From positions 1 to 12,238 of the forward strand of contig CAYGRM010000197.1 of assembly GCA_964352225.1 (NCBI GenBank): DNA of 12,238 bases, in the 5' to 3' direction. A program made the position numbers and the translations under genes. Below are positions 6,755 to 12,238 of this stretch, one piece after another. The notes under the pieces are model-generated. The model ran no database searches and was not told the origin of the DNA. It was given only the letters and a program-made list of their open reading frames with translations. Source of the stretch: CAJQQY01 sp964352225. GTDB taxonomy: Bacteria; Bacteroidota; Bacteroidia; Chitinophagales; Saprospiraceae. How positions within the stretch are numbered: the first letter of the stretch is position 1; each line of letters starts with the position of its first letter.

Positions 6755-7939
6755 ATGTCTCTGAAAGATTTAAATTATACTCTAATAGAAACCAAAGAAG
6801 GTGTAGAAGACTTTCTAAATGAGAACAAAAATATTGATTGGATGGGATTTGACACCGAATTTATTGGTGAAAAACGATTCCATACATTGCTTTGCCTCGT
6901 ACAGTTAGCTACAGAAAATGGCTATTATTTATTAGATACGCTCAAGTTGAAGTCCATACCTGGAATTTTAGATTTATTTACTGATCCTAAGATTTTAAAA
7001 TTGACTCATGCTGGTGAAAATGATTATCGAATTTTTTATCATCAATTTGGAATTATTCCTGTCAATGTTTTTGATACTCAATTAGCAGCAGGATTTGTAG
7101 GTTATAAATATCCAACATCATTTCAAAAGTTAGTGGAAAAGGAACTCAGTGTTTTTGTTCCTAAAGGATATACTGTTTCAGATTGGGAGGAGCGGCCATT
7201 TTCGGATAAACAGATAAGTTATGCATTAAATGATGTAATTTATTTGAAAGGCTTATGGGAGTCCTTGACCGCCAAACTAGAAAGTCTAAATCGAGTTTCA
7301 TGGGCTCAAGAAGAGTGTGATAAAATTGCTGACGAAGCATATTATTACACCAATCCTCATCGAGATGCTTTTCGGAATAATGCTATTTCAAATCTAAGGA
7401 CAAGAGAGCAAATGTTTATGATACGTTTGTACGAATGGAGAAAAAATGAAGCCGAGCGGAAAAATTATTCCAAAGAAATGATTTTGCCAAGTAAGCTAAT
7501 TACGCCAATTGTCAAGAATATGAATTCTGGAAAGAACGCTTTGCTCAAAGATCGAAGACTGCCAACTAATACGATTTCTAGACATTGGGATACTTTTAAT
7601 GATTTATTCAATCGGAAAATATCAGAGGAAGATCGATTAATCTTAGATTCAATTCCTGATCAAAAAGAGTCGCCAGATCCAATGGAAAATACCATGTTGG
7701 AAATGTTGTACACAATTGTAGAATATATCTGTCAGAATAATCAAGTTGATCCAACTTTAGTGTTAAGCAGAACTAATTTCAAATTGATGAAAGCTGAGCC
7801 AAAGTTTTTTGATGAATCCATTGCTCAAGGTTGGCGCGCAAATTTGTTAGGAAAAGATTTGTTAGGATGGCTGCGAAAACGTAAGCAACTGATTATTGAG
7901 ATGGTAGATGGAAAATGTGTGATTCGGATGGAAGATTAG
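6755..7939 (+). CDS. rnd: ribonuclease D (DEDDy 3'-5' exoribonuclease with HRDC domain)
   Basis: The protein is predicted to trim 3' ends of tRNA precursors and other small RNAs in the cytoplasm. Its 394 residues are close to the 375 of E. coli RNase D. The DEDDy exonuclease domain fills about 10-170: Exo I is GFDTEF (Asp33, Glu35), Exo II is HAGENDYRIF (Asp90), and Exo III is YALND (Tyr156, Asp160). All catalytic acids and the tyrosine that defines the DEDDy class are intact. An HRDC nucleic-acid-binding domain follows at about 210-290 (RTREQMFMIRLYEWR, then LPSKLI). The remainder, to a WLRKRKQ basic patch near residue 375, resembles the second helical domain of RNase D. The ATG at 6755 starts just before the domain. 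The gene is monocistronic, ending at a strong terminator. Confidence 0.93.
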   Translation: MSLKDLNYTLIETKEGVEDFLNENKNIDWMGFDTEFIGEKRFHTLLCLVQLATENGYYLLDTLKLKSIPGILDLFTDPKILKLTHAGENDYRIFYHQFGIIPVNVFDTQLAAGFVGYKYPTSFQKLVEKELSVFVPKGYTVSDWEERPFSDKQISYALNDVIYLKGLWESLTAKLESLNRVSWAQEECDKIADEAYYYTNPHRDAFRNNAISNLRTREQMFMIRLYEWRKNEAERKNYSKEMILPSKLITPIVKNMNSGKNALLKDRRLPTNTISRHWDTFNDLFNRKISEEDRLILDSIPDQKESPDPMENTMLEMLYTIVEYICQNNQVDPTLVLSRTNFKLMKAEPKFFDESIAQGWRANLLGKDLLGWLRKRKQLIIEMVDGKCVIRMED

Positions 7940-7963
7940 ATCGATTTTGATAATGTAGCAGAT

Positions 7964-8010
7964 AAAAAATAGTCTTTTGGGAAATTTGATTCTCAAAAGA
8001 CTATTTTTTT
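7964..8010 (+). terminator. strong intrinsic terminator of rnd
   Basis: A perfect 16-bp stem (7964-7979 with 7994-8009; core ATAGTCTTTTG) extends inward by a G-U, a G-C and two A-U pairs to a 6-base loop. It begins 25 bases after the rnd stop. The stem closes in an A-run on one side and a run of seven T on the other, so it should work well rightward and probably in both directions. Confidence 0.92.
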
Positions 8011-8026
8011 AGAATCAGTTTTAGAT

Positions 8027-8034
8027 TACGTTTT
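8027..8034 (+). promoter_or_regulatory. possible -7 box for the subtilisin-like protease gene
   Basis: TACGTTTT matches TAnnTTTG at seven of eight positions, 61 bases before the ATG at 8096. It lies just after the rnd terminator, so the protease gene needs its own promoter. No convincing -33 is seen. Confidence 0.25.
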
Positions 8035-8095
8035 CTTTCTTTTTTAAGAAAATAACTAACTTCCCAAAATATCTTAAATATCAAAAAACCATAAC

Positions 8096-9985
8096 ATGAA
8101 TAAAGTAAATGTCGACCTTGGAAAAGGAACCTATCAACTTCGTAAAAGTCCCAAATTAATTGGTGTTCAACTTCACGACCAATCCTTAAATGCTGAAATT
8201 CCAAAACTCTTGTCCAACATGAAGCTAACTAATCATTGGCTAGGAGGATTTAAAATATTTAATATTGGAGGTGGAATGAATAAGCTGAATGAATTTTTGG
8301 ATAAGGTTCGAAGCCATGCAGCTGTGGCAATCGGAACTCATGTTTATTTTAGAGAAGGTGGAAATATTCCGATGGTTCCAACAGGTAAGATTTTGGTTAC
8401 GTTTGTGCCAAATACTACCGTTAAAAAACGAAATCAGATCTTAAAGAATTTGAGCCTAAAGTTGGTAAAAAAGAAAGATAAAAACTTGTGGATAGTTTCT
8501 ATTTCTAAAAATTCTCCCAACCCCATGAAGGCTGCTGACTTGCTTAAAAAAACAGATGAGATCTCGCATGCAGTCCCGTTTTTTGATTCACCAATGACCT
8601 TTCATGAAGAAGTAGATGCTCCCCAAGATGATCTTTTTTTAGATCAATGGTATCTAAAAAATGTAGGAGGAAATACCAAGGATCCTAAAGGGAAATTTGT
8701 CCGGGGTTCAGATATGAATGTGCCTGCAGCTTGGAAACTTTTAGGTAATCGGGGATCCACAAAAATTAAATTAGCGGTGGTTGATTTAGGTTTTGATATG
8801 AAACATCCTGATTTCCAAGGGAAAATTATCGCCCCTTTTAGTTTGTATAATTCCGAACGAATTCCCGTGCAAGGAATGGATACCCATGGAACAGCTTGTG
8901 CCGGACTTGCCATCGCCAAATCAAATGGATCAGGTATAGTTGGAGTAGCTCCCAATGCTCAATTTTTACCTGTCGAAGGAACCACCCATAGTACGGACTC
9001 TTTAGAATTTGTATTGAAGCATTGCATGGATAATGGTGCAGATATTATTAGTTGTAGTTGGGGCTCAATTGAGCCAGAGCATGAGTTGACGGCTGAACAT
9101 ATTTCTGTCATTGCCAACGCAGCAAAAAAAGGTCGAAATGGAAAAGGTTGTGTGATTCTGTTTTCCGTTGGAAATGAAAATGCAGAACATATCAATCATT
9201 ATTCTAATCATCCTGATGTAATTGCAGTAGCTGCAAGTACAAGTGCTGATGAGCACTTAACGGTTTCCAATCGAGGTAGGGGTATTTCAGTTTGTGCCCC
9301 TGGAGGAAATTTTGCTTTAGTGACCACCAGGGCAAGTTGGGATGAGGGGCAAAATGTGTCTCATGGTTTTTCAGAAAATTTTAAATACTGGCAGGATGGA
9401 AAAGAAAGAGGTAATTCAGGGTTATACAAACACTTTGAAGGAACCTCTGCTTCATGTCCATTAGTAGCTGGAGTTTGTGCGTTAGTTTTATCTGCCAATC
9501 CAAAATTAAAAGCAAATGAAGTCAAAGAAATAATCGAAACAACTGCTGACAAGATTGGAGGAAAAAATGAATACACAGATGGCTATTCTCTTCGATTCGG
9601 CTACGGTAGAGTGAATGCTGAGAAAGCAGTTGCAGAAGCACTTAGAAGAAAAAACCCTTCAGGTGCTACTCCGCCTCCTAGTCCTCCAAAAGAAAATGTG
9701 ATGACTGGATTATTTCATTTTTCAGTTGAGTCAAGAGATAAGAAAGGTTATGGTATTGATATAGGAGATTATAAAAGTTATAAAGATGTGGTTGAATTAA
9801 CTGAAAAAATCGAAAGAGAATTTGGCAATTCAGTTAATGTAAATATTTCTGAAGAAAACGGGAACGTGACGTTTAAAGTCATGATCGGATATTTTTCCAG
9901 AAAAAGAAAAGTGGAATCGGTTTTGAAAAAATTAAAAAAGGCTGGATACAGCGGCTCGATAACTGCTTATTCGGAATTGAAATAG
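8096..9985 (+). CDS. subtilisin-like serine protease (S8) with C-terminal SPOR-like domain
   Basis: This is a 629-residue serine endopeptidase. Residues about 97-165 look like a fervidolysin-type prodomain (PTGKILVTFVP, ending HAVPFFD). The S8 domain spans about 205-517 with an intact triad: Asp230 in AVVDLGFD, His264 in DTHGTACAG and Ser451 in GTSASCP, plus the oxyanion Asn360 in SVGNEN. A Pro-rich linker (about 521-533, TPPPSPP) leads to a SPOR-like fold at about 540-628 (GYGIDIGDYKSYKDV, then VMIGYFSRKRKVESVLKKLKKAGYSG). SPOR domains usually bind septal peptidoglycan in the periplasm. No signal peptide is visible, and an in-frame stop at 8075-8077 rules out a longer N-terminus. Residues 1-95 (RKSPKLIGVQL, HVYFREGG) are a leader I do not recognise. 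The protease may be cytoplasmic, or exported by another route. The gene stands alone between two terminators. Confidence 0.9.
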   Translation: MNKVNVDLGKGTYQLRKSPKLIGVQLHDQSLNAEIPKLLSNMKLTNHWLGGFKIFNIGGGMNKLNEFLDKVRSHAAVAIGTHVYFREGGNIPMVPTGKILVTFVPNTTVKKRNQILKNLSLKLVKKKDKNLWIVSISKNSPNPMKAADLLKKTDEISHAVPFFDSPMTFHEEVDAPQDDLFLDQWYLKNVGGNTKDPKGKFVRGSDMNVPAAWKLLGNRGSTKIKLAVVDLGFDMKHPDFQGKIIAPFSLYNSERIPVQGMDTHGTACAGLAIAKSNGSGIVGVAPNAQFLPVEGTTHSTDSLEFVLKHCMDNGADIISCSWGSIEPEHELTAEHISVIANAAKKGRNGKGCVILFSVGNENAEHINHYSNHPDVIAVAASTSADEHLTVSNRGRGISVCAPGGNFALVTTRASWDEGQNVSHGFSENFKYWQDGKERGNSGLYKHFEGTSASCPLVAGVCALVLSANPKLKANEVKEIIETTADKIGGKNEYTDGYSLRFGYGRVNAEKAVAEALRRKNPSGATPPPSPPKENVMTGLFHFSVESRDKKGYGIDIGDYKSYKDVVELTEKIEREFGNSVNVNISEENGNVTFKVMIGYFSRKRKVESVLKKLKKAGYSGSITAYSELK

Positions 9986-9996
9986 TAGATACTGAT

Positions 9997-10041
9997 AAGT
10001 TGATTGGTTAAATATGGGGCAACTATTTAACCAATCAACTT
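9997..10041. terminator. shared bidirectional terminator of convergent genes
   Basis: A perfect 18-bp stem (9997-10014 with 10024-10041; arm starts AAGTTGATTGG) has a 9-base loop. It begins 11 bases after the protease stop. Its right arm encodes the last four residues (KLIG) and stop codon of the HD-domain gene on the other strand. Neither side has a long U-tract, but the stem length and position fit a terminator used from both directions. Confidence 0.8.
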
Positions 10042-10695
10042 TAATTCATTTTGAATATTTTCCATCGCCTGGTCTTCAAAGTTTTCCTTGAAAAATGGAG
10101 TAAGAAAAATATGATCTCCTGCCATAAATTTTTCTAAAACCGACTTCCTTCCGGCTTGATATAACTCATCTGGAAAAATACTAAACTCTTTTCGAATGGC
10201 AGTTTTATACTGATCATAAATCATAGGTTCAGTTGCAAGAATAGACATATCTAAATCTAAAAAAAGTTCATTGTCTTGCTCCTTTAAAATAGGAGCGTGC
10301 TGGATCGTACTCAGAATCATTTGTTTTAAATTTTCCAAAAATGAATCTGCTAAAAACGGAGACAATAGTTCGATAGCTCGTTCTGCACTTTTTTCCTCAT
10401 TATCATTTCTACTAGGATCATAAATCAAATCATGAAACCAAATTGATAATTCGAATAGGATTGGATTTTCAATAAAATCATAATATTCCTCCGCCATCAT
10501 CAACAAACTATAAACGTGAGATAAATTATGATAAGAGCGATGAGGCTCTGTATATTTCTGAATAATTTCTTCTAATATTTTGTGAGAATCCACTTTGGGA
10601 ATACTAAGTTGGTAGGAAAGCATATCCCAAACTTCTTCGATGAATCCCAATTTAGATTCATCCAAATTTTCTTCAATTATTTTGATAGGTAGCAT
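10027..10695 (-). CDS. HD-domain metal-dependent phosphohydrolase (COG4339-like)
   Basis: This 222-residue protein resembles the predicted HD-superfamily hydrolases grouped as COG4339, soluble proteins whose substrate is generally unknown. The metal-binding HD residues are visible: PHRSYHNLSH (His56, His60) at about 51-60, the defining WFHDLIYD (His88, Asp89), an NDNEEKSA stretch typical of the group at about 97-104, TIQHAP (His133), and the acidic FLDLDMSIL (Asp147, Asp149). The rest is helical, with no signal peptide or membrane segment. The ATG at 10695 lies 25 bases below a near-consensus -7 box. The gene diverges from the GNAT gene and ends inside a terminator shared with the protease gene. 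Neither neighbour clarifies its substrate. The family call is solid; no reaction can be assigned. Confidence 0.85.
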   Translation of the reverse strand: MLPIKIIEENLDESKLGFIEEVWDMLSYQLSIPKVDSHKILEEIIQKYTEPHRSYHNLSHVYSLLMMAEEYYDFIENPILFELSIWFHDLIYDPSRNDNEEKSAERAIELLSPFLADSFLENLKQMILSTIQHAPILKEQDNELFLDLDMSILATEPMIYDQYKTAIRKEFSIFPDELYQAGRKSVLEKFMAGDHIFLTPFFKENFEDQAMENIQNELKLIG

Positions 10696-10719
10696 TGGTT
10701 TGTTTAAAGTTTTGCGGGC

Positions 10720-10727
10720 TAAAGATA
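10720..10727 (-). promoter_or_regulatory. probable -7 box for the HD-domain gene
   Basis: Read leftward this is TATCTTTA, seven of eight matches to TAnnTTTG, placed 24 bases before the ATG at 10695. The -33 element is not clear (TTTAG at about 10738-10742 is the nearest). Confidence 0.4.
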
Positions 10728-10771
10728 CTCTTTTTTGCTAAAGGCTAAATTTATTTCTTCAAGAAAAATGG

Positions 10772-10779
10772 TATTTTTG
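10772..10779 (+). promoter_or_regulatory. -7 promoter box for the GNAT gene
   Basis: TATTTTTG matches TAnnTTTG exactly and ends 27 bases before the ATG at 10807. A TTT at 10750-10752 may be a weak -33. The box lies downstream of the alternative starts at 10735 (TTG) and 10768 (ATG), so transcription from it would exclude them. Confidence 0.55.
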
Positions 10780-10806
10780 ATTTTCACTTTTGATAAAAAA
10801 AATACA

Positions 10807-11280
10807 ATGACTCTACCCAATAACTATTCCTATTTTGAGGCGAAAAATGCCCATGGTGAGATAGCTAACAAAATAATATTTTCAGTTTTAAATGAATATG
10901 GAATTGGAGGATTTACCCATCATTCAGATAATTCGTTAGATGAAATTGAAAAGTCATTTGCTGGAGGTTTTTTTGGATTAATAAAAAATGAGTCTGAGGA
11001 AATCGTCGGAACCTTTGGATTATATCAATTGAGTGAAACTAACTGTGAAATCAGAAAAATGTACCTTTTACCTAAAGCTAGAGGAAAAGGTCTTGGGAAA
11101 TGGATGGTGAAATTTTTAATTGAAAAAGCAAAGGAGTTGGGTTATCAAAAAATTGAATTAGACACAGCAAGTGTACTTTTAGAGGCAATTCAGTTGTATA
11201 AAAAAATGGGTTTTATTGAGATCCAAGCGAGCAATGATTCTCCTCGTTGCGATCGAGCCTTTGAAATGATTATTCGATAA
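10807..11280 (+). CDS. GNAT family N-acetyltransferase
   Basis: This 157-residue protein probably transfers an acetyl group from acetyl-CoA to an unidentified amine in the cytoplasm. The acetyl-CoA-binding core is clear: the beta strand and motif A read IRKMYLLPKARGKGLGKWM at about 82-100, with the pyrophosphate loop RGKGLG at 92-97. The later LYKKMGF at 130-136 is the usual GNAT motif B. A GTFGLYQL strand at about 68-75 precedes the core. The frame stays open upstream to a TTG at 10735, with an ATG at 10768. I chose 10807 because an exact -7 box at 10772-10779 would place the transcript start after both, and because MTLPNNYSYF starts a normal GNAT N-terminus. The gene diverges from the HD-domain gene and its last 11 bases overlap the convergent DUF4249 gene. 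Confidence 0.88.
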   Translation: MTLPNNYSYFEAKNAHGEIANKIIFSVLNEYGIGGFTHHSDNSLDEIEKSFAGGFFGLIKNESEEIVGTFGLYQLSETNCEIRKMYLLPKARGKGLGKWMVKFLIEKAKELGYQKIELDTASVLLEAIQLYKKMGFIEIQASNDSPRCDRAFEMIIR

Positions 11281-12136
11281 TTAAAGTCTTTTGATCATAA
11301 GAGAGGCCTGTGAAAATTCCAATTCCTCCCTCAATATTTGATTTTATTACCCCCGGTTGGCCAAAAGGATTTCCATTTGAGTTGATAGCATCTTGGACAC
11401 TCTCTTGAAAGTCATAATAAGCTTTATCGATGTGAAAAAGGGTAGAGATTACCGTATCGCCTCTCATAAAATCAAATCCAGTTCCGTAAACAATTTCATT
11501 ATCTGTGGTAGAAAAATTATCAGTAGTAGTAAAATCTTGTTGATCTTCGCCTTCACCAAAAATTCCTCCAGATTGAAACATCCGTCGATAAAAATTTTCT
11601 TCATTGGGAGGATCTTTAAACCTTGTAAACACCAAAGCCATGGTGGTATCTTCCGGCATCCAGACAGGCTCCAAAGTATCAATCAAAATTGGTTCTAAAA
11701 TTTGGGTAGTCGCCGTTGCAATTCTGCCATTTCCATCTGACACTAGGATAGTGAAATCTTCATTATAATTTGCTGGACAAATTGCGTTATTCCCATAGTT
11801 ATATAATTTTGTTCCAGTTGGATCAGTATAAATTCCCTCACTTAAATTATAAGTTACTCCTTGGTGGGTAATAACAACTGTTGCTCCTGAAATGGTGGGT
11901 AGGCCAGGTTCTGCAAAAAAACCTACGCTTTCCGAAATAACTGCGACAAATGGCTTTCCCACTTCCAAATAACACTCCACAACTAATTTATTTTCATAAG
12001 TTGGTAATTCTAAATCAATATCATTTTCTAAGTCACAATTAGTAAAGCCTAGAATCATTAGGATAGAGCAAATGGAAAGGGAAAAGGTATTTTTTTTCAC
12101 GAGGTAAATTTTAATTCTTTTTGAGAATAATTGCAT
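11270..12136 (-). CDS. DUF4249 domain-containing lipoprotein
   Basis: This 288-residue protein matches the DUF4249 family of Bacteroidota envelope lipoproteins. An N-terminal signal peptide with hydrophobic core SLSICSILMILGFTN ends at Cys34. The residues after it (CDLENDIDLELP) are acidic, as in Bacteroidota surface-export signals. Family features follow: ENKLVVECYLEVGKPFVAVISESVG near the start, SGATVVITHQG at about 83-93, and near the end the PFGQPGVIKSNIEGGIGIF block. The function is unknown; members are usually encoded beside TonB-dependent receptors and may assist them in uptake. That partner would lie to the right, outside the window. A GTG at 12100 (VKKNTFSLS) gives a more typical signal peptide and may be the true start. 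No promoter box is obvious, which fits an operon with an upstream gene. Confidence 0.85.
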   Translation of the reverse strand: MQLFSKRIKIYLVKKNTFSLSICSILMILGFTNCDLENDIDLELPTYENKLVVECYLEVGKPFVAVISESVGFFAEPGLPTISGATVVITHQGVTYNLSEGIYTDPTGTKLYNYGNNAICPANYNEDFTILVSDGNGRIATATTQILEPILIDTLEPVWMPEDTTMALVFTRFKDPPNEENFYRRMFQSGGIFGEGEDQQDFTTTDNFSTTDNEIVYGTGFDFMRGDTVISTLFHIDKAYYDFQESVQDAINSNGNPFGQPGVIKSNIEGGIGIFTGLSYDQKTLIIE

Positions 12137-12238
12137 AACTGAATTATCAACTAAAAATTTGAATGATTTGTTTTTTTAATTGAAAACTAAGAAGAGTTTT
12201 TGAGGAAAATTATCGGTGATTTAACTCAAATTATATCT

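Noticed and set aside
8644..9576. Several leftward ORFs of 60-100 residues inside the protease gene.
   Set aside because: They lie opposite the conserved catalytic motifs of the protease and are cysteine/proline-rich shadows of that sequence.
10735..10806. A longer GNAT start at TTG 10735 or ATG 10768.
   Set aside because: Both lie upstream of, or directly before, an exact -7 promoter box, so they would not be in the transcript. The added residues are not GNAT-like.
11393..11698. A 101-residue rightward ORF and a 72-residue alternative leftward frame within the DUF4249 gene.
   Set aside because: Both overlap the well-supported DUF4249 frame and show no domain features or signals.

Overview
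The window is AT-rich and reads as chromosomal DNA of a Bacteroidota bacterium, most likely from the Cytophagales (Cyclobacteriaceae-like). The reasons are: several upstream regions carry the Bacteroidota -7 promoter element TAnnTTTG; no strong Shine-Dalgarno sequences precede the starts; one gene encodes a DUF4249 lipoprotein, a family typical of this phylum next to TonB-dependent receptors; and the AsmA-like protein and lipoproteins look typical of the phylum. The genus is an inference only.

Layout, left to right. Bases 1-157 hold no gene that can be supported, only a short CAATAACT repeat. A 52-residue membrane protein (187-345, +) has its own -7 box and a strong bidirectional hairpin terminator. 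Bases 420-639 have no gene but contain a nested, rod-like inverted repeat (442-544) and a hairpin that probably ends the M28 transcript. Next is a leftward block: an M28 zinc peptidase lipoprotein (640-1584), adenylosuccinate lyase purB (1648-2979) and a 1084-residue AsmA-family protein (3109-6363). Each of these is followed by its own hairpin. A 391-base AT-rich divergent region (6364-6754) separates them from rightward ribonuclease D (6755-7939), which ends at a very strong terminator. A subtilisin-like protease with a C-terminal SPOR-like domain follows (8096-9985, +). It converges on an HD-domain phosphohydrolase (10027-10695, -) across a shared bidirectional terminator. The HD gene and a GNAT acetyltransferase (10807-11280, +) are divergent with back-to-back promoters. 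The GNAT gene overlaps the 3' end of a convergent DUF4249 lipoprotein gene (11270-12136, -). The last 102 bases hold no supportable gene.

The genes do not form one pathway. They are mostly single-gene units for housekeeping (purine synthesis, RNA processing) and envelope functions (AsmA-like protein, M28 lipoprotein, DUF4249 lipoprotein). Terminators and promoters separate most of them, so operon-based inference is weak. I found no CRISPR array, rRNA, tRNA, insertion sequence, prophage or recognisable defence system. The least ordinary features are the protease-SPOR fusion that lacks a secretion signal, the roughly 160-residue coiled-coil tail on the AsmA-like protein, the nested inverted repeat at 442-544, and the solitary small membrane protein. 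I do not see convincing evidence of a new multi-gene system.
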